From RGIG3002 sp964449325 (GTDB lineage Bacteria > Bacillota > Clostridia > Lachnospirales > Lachnospiraceae), in contig CAYUYJ010000006.1 in NCBI GenBank assembly GCA_964449325.1, positions 1-64,000 of the forward strand: a stretch of DNA of 64,000 nucleotides, in the 5' to 3' direction. Of this stretch, positions 34,775 to 43,501 are shown piece after piece. The notes beneath the pieces are model-generated. The model did not search any database. It was given only the letters and a program-made list of their open reading frames with translations, and was not told where the DNA came from. Position 1 is the first letter of the stretch. The number at the start of each line of letters is the position of its first letter. Made by a program: the position numbers and the translations under genes.

Positions 34775-34978
34775 TTATTCGTAATCATCCAAACCCTGAT
34801 GAAGGGTAGGAACACTACATGCTAAAGGTGTTCTGGAACAGTCTGTACAGCCCATAGTCTGTACGGATTTATCCTTTGTACTGTCGGAATCACAATCAAT
34901 ATTGACGTGTCCGACGCCTTCTGCCATTCCGGAATCTAACATCTTAACTAAATCATCAATCATTTGTTTATCATCCAT
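34775..34978 (-). CDS. Small cysteine-containing protein inside the split PFL operon
   Basis: This 67-residue protein is of a type I do not recognise. The first half, QMIDDLVKMLDSGMAEGVGH and then VNIDC, resembles the start of the adjacent radical domain (QVDNLVSLLDGYATKGGHHLNVNV). The second half replaces RVSGYAV with a cysteine-rich segment: Cys29, Cys44, Cys47 and Cys54 (MGCTDCSRTPLAC). It looks like a duplicated and rebuilt piece of the PFL C-terminus. GAGAGG lies 9 bp before the ATG; the in-frame TTG at 34999 is rejected. It is 33 bp before the radical-domain gene and 73 bp after the PFL core. Possible roles are a docking, protective or metal-binding subunit. Confidence 0.7.
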   Translation of the reverse strand: MDDKQMIDDLVKMLDSGMAEGVGHVNIDCDSDSTKDKSVQTMGCTDCSRTPLACSVPTLHQGLDDYE

Positions 34979-35051
34979 TTGAGTGTTCCTCTCTTTCAAT
35001 CAGTTTCTATTTATTTTATTTAAGTCAATCCCGATATCGACGATAAGCGGA

Positions 35052-37091
35052 TTACTTGTTTAAATCAATTTCGATATCGCCGGCGAATACCTGATCTTCT
35101 TTACCAAGAGCACCCGGAATGATTGTGAAGGTATTGGAAATACCATCCTGTGCATCCTTGAACGGTAATTTGGATACAGAAGAAAGGGAAGCTACTGCAC
35201 CGTGAGTATCACGTCCGTGCATCGGGTTAGCACCCGGAGCAAAAGGCTGTCCTTTCTTACGTCCGTCAGGTGTGTTACCTGTTGCCTTACCATATGTTAC
35301 GTTAGAAGTAATAGTAAGGATAGAGGTTGTCGGAACACCGTTTCTGTAAGTATGATGTCTTCTGATTGCTGTCATGAATTTATGAACGATTTCCTGTGCG
35401 ATGGAGTCTACACGGTCATCATCGTTACCATATTTCGGGAAGTCACCGGTTGTTTTAAAGTCTACAATAATACCATCTTCATCACGAACAACTTCTACTT
35501 TAGCGTATTTGATTGCGGACAAAGAGTCAGCTACGATAGAAAGTCCGGCAACACCTGTTGCAAAGTAACGTTTTACGTCTCTGTCATGAAGTGCCATTTC
35601 AGCTCTTTCATAGCAGTATTTATCATGCATATAGTGGATGATGTTAAGTGTATTAACATATACATCTGCCTGCCATTCCAACATATCTGTGAATTTCTGC
35701 ATTACATCATCATAATCAAGAACATCGCCTTCAACTGCACGATATCTCGGTCCAACCTGTTTCTTTGTTACTTCATCAACACCGCCGTTTAAAGCGTAAA
35801 GTAAACATTTAGCAACGTTAGCACGAGCACCGAAGAACTGCATTTCTTTACCGATTACCATGGAAGATACACAGCAAGCGATACCGTAATCATCACCATG
35901 TGTTACTCTCATAAGGTCATCGTTTTCGTACTGGATGGAAGAGGTCTGGATAGACATCTTTGCACAGTATTTCTTCCAGTTTTCAGGAAGTCTTGTGGAC
36001 CAGAGAACTGTTAAGTTCGGTTCCGGAGAAGGTCCTAAGTTTGTTAATGTGTGTAAGTAACGGAAGGACATTTTTGTTACCATCGGACGTCCGTCAACAC
36101 CAACACCGCCTAAGGATTCTGTTACCCATACCGGGTCACCTGCGAAAATCTGATTGTATTCAGGTGTACGAGCAAATTTGATGCAACGTAATTTCATGAT
36201 GAAGTGATCAACGAATTCCTGAATCTGATCTTCTGTAAATGTTCCGTTAGCTAAGTCTCTTTCAGCATAGCAGTCAAGGAAAGTAGAAGTACGTCCAAGG
36301 GACATAGCAGCACCGTTCTGCTCTTTAACTGCACATAAATATCCGAAATAAACAGCCTGAATAGCTTCCTGTACGTTTGTAGCAGGTTTGGAAATGTCGC
36401 ATCCGTAAGAAGCAGCCATTTCTTTCATCATTTTAAGAGCTACCATCTGCTCGGATAATTCTTCACGAAGACGGATAACGTCATCTGTCATAACACGTCC
36501 TGTAGAATCTTTCTGAGCCTGTTTGTCTTCGATTAAGAAATCAATACCGTATAATGCAACACGTCTGTAGTCACCGATGATACGTCCACGCCCGTAAGCA
36601 TCCGGAAGACCTGTGATGATATGTGAAGAACGGCAAGCACGCATTTCCTGATTGTAAGCATCAAAGCATCCTGCATTGTGTGTTTTTCTATGTGTAGAAA
36701 AGAACTCACTGATTTCAGGATCTACTTCATAACCGTTATCAGCGCAAGCTTTTTCAGCCATTCTGATACCGCCGTAAGGCTGTAAAGAACGTTTGAAAGG
36801 TTTATCTGTCTGGAAACCAACGATTTTTTCTTTGCTCTTGTCTAAGTAACCCGGTCCGTGAGAAGTAATTGTAGAAATTACTTTTGTGTCCATATCAAGA
36901 ACACCGCCTGCTTCACGTTCCTTTTTCTGTAAGTCAAGTACCTGTGCCCACAAATCTTTTGTGTCCTGTGTAGCGTCAGCTAAGAAGGATTCATCACCGT
37001 CATAAGGATGATAGTTCTTCTGGATGAAGTCACGAACGTTAACTTCGTTTTCCCATTTGCCGCCTACAAAATCTTTCCATTCTGGTTTCAT
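35052..37091 (-). CDS. pflB: Formate C-acetyltransferase core lacking the glycyl-radical domain
   Basis: This 679-residue PFL core converts pyruvate and CoA to acetyl-CoA and formate. The catalytic cysteine pair is Cys406-Cys407 in GIACCVSSM. Other PFL landmarks are TITSHGPGYLDK, GGIRMAEKAC, GLPDAYGRGRIIGDYRRVAL and DNTPDGRKKG-like TGNTPDGRKKG. The protein stops after GALGKEDQVFAGDIEIDLNK. A typical PFL has about 750 residues and continues into the radical domain, so about 70 residues are missing here and are supplied by the gene at 34499-34741. The ribosome binding site is TAGGAGGC. Conservation and codon use look healthy, which argues against a pseudogene. Confidence 0.93.
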   Translation of the reverse strand: MKPEWKDFVGGKWENEVNVRDFIQKNYHPYDGDESFLADATQDTKDLWAQVLDLQKKEREAGGVLDMDTKVISTITSHGPGYLDKSKEKIVGFQTDKPFKRSLQPYGGIRMAEKACADNGYEVDPEISEFFSTHRKTHNAGCFDAYNQEMRACRSSHIITGLPDAYGRGRIIGDYRRVALYGIDFLIEDKQAQKDSTGRVMTDDVIRLREELSEQMVALKMMKEMAASYGCDISKPATNVQEAIQAVYFGYLCAVKEQNGAAMSLGRTSTFLDCYAERDLANGTFTEDQIQEFVDHFIMKLRCIKFARTPEYNQIFAGDPVWVTESLGGVGVDGRPMVTKMSFRYLHTLTNLGPSPEPNLTVLWSTRLPENWKKYCAKMSIQTSSIQYENDDLMRVTHGDDYGIACCVSSMVIGKEMQFFGARANVAKCLLYALNGGVDEVTKKQVGPRYRAVEGDVLDYDDVMQKFTDMLEWQADVYVNTLNIIHYMHDKYCYERAEMALHDRDVKRYFATGVAGLSIVADSLSAIKYAKVEVVRDEDGIIVDFKTTGDFPKYGNDDDRVDSIAQEIVHKFMTAIRRHHTYRNGVPTTSILTITSNVTYGKATGNTPDGRKKGQPFAPGANPMHGRDTHGAVASLSSVSKLPFKDAQDGISNTFTIIPGALGKEDQVFAGDIEIDLNK

Positions 37092-37163
37092 TTTGAAATA
37101 GCCTCCTATAAAATTGAATTAGATTAATATGTCATGCATTAGATATGCTAATCCTGTAAAGCT

Positions 37164-37193
37164 ATTATAGGGTATTTTATCGATAAACGTCAA
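37164..37193 (-). promoter_or_regulatory. Promoter of the split PFL operon
   Basis: On the minus strand, TTGACG (37193-37188), an 18-bp spacer containing the palindrome TATCGATA, and TATAAT (37169-37164). It lies 73 bp before the pflB start codon. Confidence 0.65.
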
Positions 37194-37273
37194 GTAAGGC
37201 AGTGTACTTTTTTCTATACAAAACGGCTGATTTTACTTATGTTTTTGTAAAAAAACAATAAACAATGAATAGC

Positions 37274-37302
37274 TTGCCAGAAATCGGGGAAAGTATTATA
37301 CT
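37274..37302 (+). promoter_or_regulatory. Promoter of the DUF1858 gene
   Basis: TTGCCA (37274-37279), a 17-bp spacer and TATACT (37297-37302). It is divergent from the PFL promoter, with about 80 bp between them. Confidence 0.55.
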
Positions 37303-37359
37303 ATGAATGTTTCACGGTTTGTAAAAATATAAGGTTTTAGAAGAATGGAGGAAGTTGTT

Positions 37360-37551
37360 ATGGCAGATATAACAAAGGAAATGACAATCGGAGAGATTTT
37401 AAGAACATGTCCGGAAGCAGCACCGGTTTTGATGGAAGCAGGAATGCACTGCTTGGGCTGTCCTTCTGCACAGGGAGAAAGTTTGGAAGAGGCAGTTATG
37501 GTTCATGGGATGGATATTGAAGAATTAATGTCTAAGCTGAAAGCATTATAA
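37360..37551 (+). CDS. DUF1858 redox-disulfide domain protein
   Basis: This 63-residue protein matches DUF1858, described as a hybrid-cluster-protein-associated redox disulfide domain: MTIGEILRTCPEAAPVLMEA, then GMHCLGCPSAQGESLEEAV. The CxxC pair (CLGC) is the proposed redox centre. GGAGGAAG precedes the ATG; an in-frame upstream ATG at 37345 overlaps that site. It is divergent from the PFL operon, which suggests a link to anaerobic redox control, but the function is not established. Confidence 0.88.
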   Translation: MADITKEMTIGEILRTCPEAAPVLMEAGMHCLGCPSAQGESLEEAVMVHGMDIEELMSKLKAL

Positions 37552-37604
37552 GAAAAATCCTTTGACGGTAAATGGTTACGTGCCGGGAACATAGATAATA
37601 AAAT

Positions 37605-37642
37605 AAAGGCAGAAGATTTCATGACGGAATCTTCTGCCTTTT
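37605..37642. terminator. Bidirectional terminator
   Basis: AAGGCAGAAGATT pairs with AATCTTCTGCCTT over 13 bases around an ATGACG-centred loop, with A and T tracts outside. It lies between the DUF1858 gene and the convergent mecA. Confidence 0.8.
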
Positions 37643-37646
37643 CTCT

Positions 37647-38402
37647 TTAAATCTGAGCCAGCGATTGTAATGCATTGTTTTTAATCAGCGGAGTGAAATG
37701 TTCCTCTAAATACGCTTCACTGGAAGCGGAATGGCGTTCCGGCGTTCCGTATTCGGAAAGAACATTACAGATTTTGTTGTATTCTTCCGGAGTATGGGAA
37801 CCCTTGGAGACAGTCAGCAGATAAATATTACCGGCTTCGTCCTTGTATAAAGAGTTTTCCTCATGATAACTGTTACGGAGTATATGCGCAAGGCGGGTAA
37901 GTTCATGCAGTGTACGGAAAGAAAAAATTCTTGTCAGTTCGGTCTGCTGTGCGGATTCCTTGCGGACAACAGGAGTTTTCCGGGTTTCTGCGTTATTTTC
38001 TCCGGATTCCAAAGTGTCTTCATGGATTCTTTTGAATAAGTCTAAAACTTCGTCCGCACCCTCGGCAAGTTCTTCCAACAGGTCTTCGGTTTCATCATCC
38101 TCGCTGTCATGAACGGAGGGAGCAAATTTTGAGAAGCGGGTATCCAGTTCCTCGGGATCCTCGACCTTGGTAATAATTAACACGATACATTCAGAATTCA
38201 GAGGGATAGCTTCAATCATAAGCGGAATATCCTCTGCCTCGAATCCAAACTCAAACGATGCCTGTTGCATCATGTCGCGGAAAAGGCTTTTAGCTTTCTC
38301 TGTGCCATAGGCAAGTTCGCTGATTTTTAGCTCGCGGTCTGCCAAATCCTCTCTGGTCAGAGTGCAACGAATCTGATGGTCATTAACTTTTTCTATTTTC
38401 AT
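37647..38402 (-). CDS. mecA: MecA family adaptor protein
   Basis: This 251-residue protein has the two-domain layout of MecA. The N-terminal substrate-binding part begins MKIEKVNDHQIRCTLTREDL. After an acidic linker (HDSEDDETEDLLEELAEGAD), the C-terminal ClpC-binding domain carries IFSFRTLHELTRLA and YLEEHFTPLI. MecA delivers proteins to ClpCP for degradation and controls competence and stress responses in Bacillus. The targets here are unknown. It is a single gene. Confidence 0.88.
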   Translation of the reverse strand: MKIEKVNDHQIRCTLTREDLADRELKISELAYGTEKAKSLFRDMMQQASFEFGFEAEDIPLMIEAIPLNSECIVLIITKVEDPEELDTRFSKFAPSVHDSEDDETEDLLEELAEGADEVLDLFKRIHEDTLESGENNAETRKTPVVRKESAQQTELTRIFSFRTLHELTRLAHILRNSYHEENSLYKDEAGNIYLLTVSKGSHTPEEYNKICNVLSEYGTPERHSASSEAYLEEHFTPLIKNNALQSLAQI

Positions 38403-39043
38403 GCTATCACATCCTTACTATAAGATACTACATAGATTTTCTTTTGTTTCCAAAATCTGTGAGTTCGTGAATATATTTAGTGTTTAAAGTATCTTATACT
38501 TTTCCGCCTGCTTAGTCAATAGGAGCGGAAAAGTGTTTAAAAATTTTTTATATTTTTATTTTATGCTTGCAATATTTTCCGGTTGCGGATATAATACCCA
38601 TCAGAGATGCTTTCGGATAATCAGCACCGAAAGGAGGCAGCATAGAAATATATGCCTTGCGGATGATGTTCATGTCCGTATATTTTATCTTTATCAGTTA
38701 TTAATCTTAAACTTATCTGTCCTTAGGACATATTCAGAAATCTTTTTTTCTCATTATATTATATCACAAAATAAAATGAGCATAAAGGAAATCTTACAGG
38801 CACAGTCAATACGTTTTGCCAAAGGTCGAAGATTAATTTTCCAAATATTTATCAGACTTATAATTCAAAATTTTTAGTTTTTTGGGCATATTATATTTTG
38901 TATTGTGCGTCCGGGTATCTCTTGTATTCTATTTTTATTATCGGCATTTTTTCATGAATCTATAATGGAAATACAAACTAAATATATCGCGGTGAAATCC
39001 TTTTGGAATAGTTTGTGTGGGAAAACAGGGGGATGATACATAT
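38403..39043. other. 641-bp gap with inverted repeats, no convincing gene
   Basis: An AT-rich gap follows the mecA start. TATAAGATACT (38419-38429) and AGTATCTTATA (38488-38498) form an exact 11-bp inverted repeat in the mecA promoter zone. CTTTTCCGC (38499-38507) and GCGGAAAAG (38525-38533) form a 9-bp hairpin followed by an A/T tract. CTTTCGG (38610-38616) and CCGAAAG (38627-38633) form another, nested within ATGC/GCAT. A 114-codon frame at 38533-38877 has no ribosome binding site and a non-protein-like composition, so it is not called. A small RNA is possible. Confidence 0.4.
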
Positions 39044-39256
39044 ATGCTTTTACAGGAAATGGAAGAAAACGTAAAACATAATCTGGAAAGAGCAGTGCAG
39101 GGAGGAGCCAGTCTTTATCTGGAAGGGAAACGGAGCACGCCGGAGGATATTGTGAGCTGCTGTGTCAATGAGGATATGACTTACATGCCGGATTATGTAT
39201 GGAATGAAAGAGGAAAACTGACAGAAATCAGATATGATAAAATCAAATCTACATAA
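39044..39256 (+). CDS. Small conserved-looking hypothetical protein
   Basis: This 70-residue soluble protein has no domain I can name. The N-terminal helix (LLQEMEENVKHNLERAVQGG) is amphipathic, followed by LYLEGKRSTPEDIVSCCVNE and a basic tail (LTEIRYDKIK). It has two adjacent cysteines. AGGGGGAT precedes the ATG at 39044; a longer frame from GTG 39017 has no ribosome binding site. The balanced composition suggests a genuine gene. Confidence 0.6.
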   Translation: MLLQEMEENVKHNLERAVQGGASLYLEGKRSTPEDIVSCCVNEDMTYMPDYVWNERGKLTEIRYDKIKST

Positions 39257-39406
39257 AAAATATTTTGGTACAAGAAGCAATACTGCAGCTTTTTATGAAA
39301 GTTTATTGCGGAGACGGCCCCTCCGGCAGGAAAGAAAAGGAAGGCGGCAGTAGTGCGGAAAAAAGCCAAAAGCGTAGACGAAACTTGAAAAATGTCAAAA
39401 ATGATA

Positions 39407-39435
39407 ATGACGATAAGAAAATAGTTTGCTATAAT
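39407..39435 (+). promoter_or_regulatory. Promoter of the GH18 gene
   Basis: ATGACG (39407-39412), a 17-bp spacer and perfect TATAAT (39430-39435), 30 bp before the start codon. Confidence 0.5.
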
Positions 39436-39464
39436 AGAGGGCAGTCAGAAAGGAGCTGGATTTT

Positions 39465-41153
39465 ATGAAAAAAGCGATTCCGGTTATCGTTGCGATTGTC
39501 CTCATTATTATTATAGGAGGAGCGTATTTTGGTATAAAATTTTTGGATAAATATTCTTACTCTAAAGAGTATGCGGATTTAAAGGAATATTATGCGGTAA
39601 GTGGCGGGGAAGATACGGCAATTGTGCTGCAGGATGAAATAGTGGAGGAAAAGGCACTGTTACGTGACGGAAGTTACTATTTTGATTATGCAACCGTTCG
39701 CAAATATTTTAATGACCGTTTTTATGTTGATAAAACAGAGGGATTGCTGCTGTATACTACAGCGGTAGATACCATACGGACAGAGATTGGCGGGAAAAGC
39801 TTTACACAGGATGGTGTCCCGGCAGAGGAAAGCTATGTAATTTCTTTTTATGAAGGGGAAACTTTGTATATCGCTGCGGATTATGTAAAAAAGGTTACTA
39901 ATTTTTCTTATGAAGCCTTTACAGAGCCTAATCGTTTGCAGGTATATACCGAGTGGGGCGAGATAACAACGGCAAGCATTCTGAAAGATACGGCGGTTCG
40001 CTGTAAGGGCGGAGTGAAAAGTGAGATTTTAGAGGATGTGAAAAAAAACGACCCAGTTGTCATTCTGGAGGAAATGGAAACATGGACCAAGGTAAAAACG
40101 GCGGATGCGGTTATCGGTTATGTGGAAAATAAGAGACTTTCCGAAAAAGACACTACAGAACAGATTCCGGTAACGGATTATGTAGAGCCGGAATTTACCA
40201 GTCTGACAAGAGACCATAAAATCAATCTGGCATGGCATCAGGTGTGGACTGCGGACGCAAACAATACACTTTCGTCTGTGATGGCATCTACTAAGACGGT
40301 GAATGTCATTTCGCCGACATGGTTTTCCCTTTCGGACAACGAAGGGAACTTTACGAATATAGCTTCCGCTTCCTATGTGGAACAGGCACATGGAATGGGA
40401 CTGGAGGTATGGGCTTTGATTGATAATTTCAGCACGGAAATTGACACCAAGGCAATTTTATCTTCAACTGCGAAAAGAACGTATCTGATTGGGAATCTGG
40501 TGCAGACAGTAAAGGATTACGGAATTGACGGCATTAACATTGACTTTGAGCAGGTAGCGATGGATGCGGGGGATGATTATATCCAGTTTATCCGCGAACT
40601 TTCCGTAATGTGCCGGAAAGAAGGGATTGTACTTTCGGTGGACAACTATGTGCCTACCGGATATACCGCACACTATAACCGGGAAGAACAGGGAGTGTTC
40701 GTGGATTATGTGATTATCATGGGATATGATGAATATTATTCGGGCAGTACCGAAGCGGGACCGGTTGCATCCATTGATTTTGTGCGAAACGGAATTGCTG
40801 ATACTGTGGCAGTAGTGCCGGAAGAGAAGGTCATCAATGCAGTGCCGTTCTATACAAGAATCTGGAAAACGGAAAATGGTTCGGTGACCTGTGAATCGGT
40901 GGCAATGGATGTGGCAACCCAGTTTATTGCAAATAACGGAATAGAAACTTATTGGAATGAGACAACTTCCCATAATTATGGAGAAATGCAGAAGGGTGAT
41001 ACGTTTTACCAGGTATGGCTGGAAGACACGCAGGCATTACAGGATAAATTGAGTGTGATGAAACAATATCATCTCGGCGGCGTTGCGGAATGGAAGTTAG
41101 GCCTTGAGAATGCCGAAGTCTGGGACTTGATTGCAGATTATATGAATGAGTAA
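39465..41153 (+). CDS. Exported glycoside hydrolase family 18 protein with SH3-like domain
   Basis: This 562-residue protein has an N-terminal membrane anchor (about 4-26). A copper-amine-oxidase-N-like/stalk region extends to about 165. An SH3-like domain (about 168-230, ILKDTAVRCKGG...WTKVKTADAVIGYVE) is followed by a GH18 barrel (about 250-560). The catalytic motif DGINIDFEQV gives Glu362 as proton donor, and the MGYDEYY and VAEWKLG strands are conserved. This layout matches YaaH/SleL-like cell-wall or cortex N-acetylglucosaminidases more than secreted chitinases. AAAGGAGC precedes the ATG. It is followed by an amidase, so the two probably act on peptidoglycan together. Confidence 0.88.
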   Translation: MKKAIPVIVAIVLIIIIGGAYFGIKFLDKYSYSKEYADLKEYYAVSGGEDTAIVLQDEIVEEKALLRDGSYYFDYATVRKYFNDRFYVDKTEGLLLYTTAVDTIRTEIGGKSFTQDGVPAEESYVISFYEGETLYIAADYVKKVTNFSYEAFTEPNRLQVYTEWGEITTASILKDTAVRCKGGVKSEILEDVKKNDPVVILEEMETWTKVKTADAVIGYVENKRLSEKDTTEQIPVTDYVEPEFTSLTRDHKINLAWHQVWTADANNTLSSVMASTKTVNVISPTWFSLSDNEGNFTNIASASYVEQAHGMGLEVWALIDNFSTEIDTKAILSSTAKRTYLIGNLVQTVKDYGIDGINIDFEQVAMDAGDDYIQFIRELSVMCRKEGIVLSVDNYVPTGYTAHYNREEQGVFVDYVIIMGYDEYYSGSTEAGPVASIDFVRNGIADTVAVVPEEKVINAVPFYTRIWKTENGSVTCESVAMDVATQFIANNGIETYWNETTSHNYGEMQKGDTFYQVWLEDTQALQDKLSVMKQYHLGGVAEWKLGLENAEVWDLIADYMNE

Positions 41154-41220
41154 AAGGAAAGAGAAGCATAAAGATTTTGGCTGTTGTCATATACTGTTAC
41201 AAAACAATGGGTTTTAGAGG

Positions 41221-41928
41221 ATGACAGTGGAAGAAAAAAAACAGCAGCTTATCAGGATAGGTGTTTTTTTGCTCTGCATGGTTTCTGTATTGTATGCCGG
41301 AAAAGAAGTTGTCCGGAGGGTGGGCTCCGGCAAAGTAGAAGAAGGAAAAGAAAAACCTTGTGTTGTAATTGATGCGGGACATGGTGGTTTTGATCCGGGA
41401 AAAGTAGGAATCAACGGGGCATTGGAAAAGGATATTAATCTGGCTATTGCAAAGAAAGTAAAAACCTTTTTGGAGGCAGCTGACGTTACCGTTATCATGA
41501 CGAGAGAGACGGAAGCAGGGCTGTATGAGGAATCGGATTCCAACAAAAAAGTACAGGATATGAAAAAAAGAATTGCCATGATTGAAGAAACAGCACCGGC
41601 TGTTACGGTCAGCATACATCAAAACAGTTATCATGAGGAATACGTCCATGGGGCACAGGTGTTTTACTATGCAACAAGTGAGGAAGGAAAAGAGTTGGCC
41701 AAAATTTTGCAGGAACGGCTGATTGAAGGTGTGGACAAAGAGAATACAAGAGGCGAAAAAGCAAATGACAGTTATTATCTTTTGAAAAAAACATCCACCC
41801 CGATTGTGATTGTGGAATGTGGATTTCTATCAAACAGGGAAGAAGCAGATGCACTTTTGAATGAATTGTATCAGGAAAAAGTGGCGTGGGCAATTCATCT
41901 GGGAATTATGCAATATTTAAACAGGTAG
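41221..41928 (+). CDS. N-acetylmuramoyl-L-alanine amidase (Amidase_3, CwlD-like)
   Basis: This 235-residue protein has one N-terminal membrane segment (about 12-28) and an Amidase_3 domain. Zinc and catalytic residues are visible in VVIDAGHGGFDPG, the Glu of GALEKDIN, SIHQNSY, and VECGFLSN. It cleaves the bond between muramic acid and L-alanine. Size and the lack of binding repeats resemble CwlD, the spore-cortex amidase, though vegetative use is possible. ATG 41221 directly abuts the AGAGG site; GTG 41227 in the same frame is better spaced and may be the real start. Confidence 0.88.
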   Translation: MTVEEKKQQLIRIGVFLLCMVSVLYAGKEVVRRVGSGKVEEGKEKPCVVIDAGHGGFDPGKVGINGALEKDINLAIAKKVKTFLEAADVTVIMTRETEAGLYEESDSNKKVQDMKKRIAMIEETAPAVTVSIHQNSYHEEYVHGAQVFYYATSEEGKELAKILQERLIEGVDKENTRGEKANDSYYLLKKTSTPIVIVECGFLSNREEADALLNELYQEKVAWAIHLGIMQYLNR

Positions 41929-41951
41929 CAGGTGGAAAGAAGAATTTCATA

Positions 41952-43004
41952 ATGGAAACAAAATTTGAAGTAATCGATGAAAAGAATATAGATGAGACTG
42001 TAATTGCACAGGCAGGGCAGATTTTGAAGGATGGAGGGCTTGTGGCATTTCCTACGGAGACCGTTTACGGATTGGGAGGAGATGCACTCAACAAAGCTTC
42101 CTCCCAAAAAATTTATGCAGCAAAAGGTCGTCCTTCGGATAATCCGCTGATTGTGCATATTGCCGAGTTAGAGAAGCTGAAGCCGATTGTGCGGGAAATA
42201 CCGGAAAATGCAAAAAAGCTTGCTGAAAGCTTTTGGCCGGGACCACTTACGATGATTTTAAAAAAGTCGGAAGCTGTTCCGCTTGAAACAACCGGAGGAC
42301 TGCAGACGGTGGCAGTAAGAATGCCTAATCATCCGGTGGCGTTGGCAATGATTAAAGCGGCGGGAGGATATGTTGCAGCACCAAGTGCCAATACATCGGG
42401 GAAACCAAGTCCTACTCTGGCAAGATATGTAAGGGAGGATATGGATGGCAGAATTGATATGATTCTGGACGGCGGGCAGGTAGGAATCGGACTGGAGTCT
42501 ACGATTGTGGATTTGACGCAGGAAGAACCGATGATACTTCGTCCCGGATATATTACAAGGGAAATGCTGGAGCAGGTTCTAGGTGTTCCTGTTGCCATGG
42601 ACAAAACCATGATGCGGGCGGATTGTAAAGAACCACCCAAAGCACCGGGGATGAAATACCGACATTATGCCCCTAAGGGGGATTTGACAATTATTGCCGG
42701 AAAAGAAGCAGAGGTAGTACAAAGGATTAATGCGCTGGCGAAGACCATGCAGGAAAAGGGAGAAAAAGTGGGTATTATCGGAACGGATGAAACCATTTCC
42801 CGATATCATGGTGACAGCGTGAAGAGTGCAGGAAACCGAAATGAAGAGGAAACCGTTGCAAGAGAGCTTTACCGGATATTGCGGGAATTCGATGATGAGA
42901 ATGTGACTGTTATTTATTCGGAGGCCTTTGAGGAAAGCGGAATCGGACAAGCCATAATGAACCGTCTGTTAAAGGCAGCGGGGCATCATATAGAAAACAT
43001 TTAG
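41952..43004 (+). CDS. L-threonylcarbamoyladenylate synthase (Sua5/YwlC)
   Basis: This 350-residue protein makes threonylcarbamoyl-AMP from threonine, bicarbonate and ATP for the t6A modification of ANN-decoding tRNAs. The YrdC domain (about 10-200) contains GGLVAFPTETVYGLGGDA, KGRPSDNPLIVHI, and the SANTSGKPSPT loop. The C-terminal SUA5 domain (about 225-345) includes PPKAPGMKYRHYAP. Length fits the long Sua5 form. ATG 41952 lies 24 bp after the amidase stop. The order sua5-rpiB-comEB upstream of atp genes is common in Firmicutes. Confidence 0.94.
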   Translation: METKFEVIDEKNIDETVIAQAGQILKDGGLVAFPTETVYGLGGDALNKASSQKIYAAKGRPSDNPLIVHIAELEKLKPIVREIPENAKKLAESFWPGPLTMILKKSEAVPLETTGGLQTVAVRMPNHPVALAMIKAAGGYVAAPSANTSGKPSPTLARYVREDMDGRIDMILDGGQVGIGLESTIVDLTQEEPMILRPGYITREMLEQVLGVPVAMDKTMMRADCKEPPKAPGMKYRHYAPKGDLTIIAGKEAEVVQRINALAKTMQEKGEKVGIIGTDETISRYHGDSVKSAGNRNEEETVARELYRILREFDDENVTVIYSEAFEESGIGQAIMNRLLKAAGHHIENI

Positions 43005-43016
43005 GGAGGAAAAGAA

Positions 43017-43445
43017 ATGATAGCATTGGGATGTGACCACGGTGGATACGATTTGAAACAGGAGATTATAAAATATCTGAAGGAGAAGAACATTGAGTTT
43101 AAGGATTTCGGCTGTATGGACAAGTCTTCCTGTGACTACCCGGAATTTGGACGTGCTGCTGCACAGGCAGTGGCAGAAGGAAGTTGCGACAAAGGCATTG
43201 TAGTCTGTACAACGGGAATCGGTATTTCCATTGCAGCCAATAAGGTGCCGGGAGTGCGTTGCGCTCTTTGCTCTGACACCCTCTCCGCTAAAATGACAAG
43301 ACTGCACAATGATGCCAATATGCTTGCTTTAGGAGGCGGCATGATTGGCCCGAATCTGGCTCTGGACATTGTAGAAACATTCTTAAATACAGAGTTTTCC
43401 GGAGAAGAAAAGCACCAGAGGAGAATCGGTAAACTCGAGGGCTGA
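43017..43445 (+). CDS. rpiB: Ribose 5-phosphate isomerase B
   Basis: This 142-residue RpiB/LacAB-family protein has MIALGCDHGGYDLKQEI, DYPEFGRAAAQAV, VVCTTGIGISIAANKVPGVR with the active-site Cys, and HNDANMLALGGGMIG. It interconverts ribose 5-phosphate and ribulose 5-phosphate. A role as a LacA/LacB galactose-6-phosphate isomerase is less likely because the gene is single and sits beside sua5. GGGAGGAAA precedes the ATG. Confidence 0.94.
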   Translation: MIALGCDHGGYDLKQEIIKYLKEKNIEFKDFGCMDKSSCDYPEFGRAAAQAVAEGSCDKGIVVCTTGIGISIAANKVPGVRCALCSDTLSAKMTRLHNDANMLALGGGMIGPNLALDIVETFLNTEFSGEEKHQRRIGKLEG

Positions 43446-43501
43446 AACGGAGCAGGACGATAAAAGTGAACCGGTAAAGATAAAAGAGGAGGCAGCAGAG
43501 G

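Noticed and set aside
35202..35792. 196-codon plus-strand frame opposite pflB
   Set aside because: It is antisense to a strongly conserved catalytic gene and its composition follows the complement of PFL codons.
35052..37091. pflB as a truncated pseudogene
   Set aside because: The missing C-terminus is present as an intact separate gene in the same operon. Each gene has its own ribosome binding site and no internal stops or damaged motifs.
38533..38877. 114-codon open frame in the gap after mecA
   Set aside because: It has no ribosome binding site and an Ile/Phe/Arg-heavy composition, begins inside a hairpin and resembles no family.
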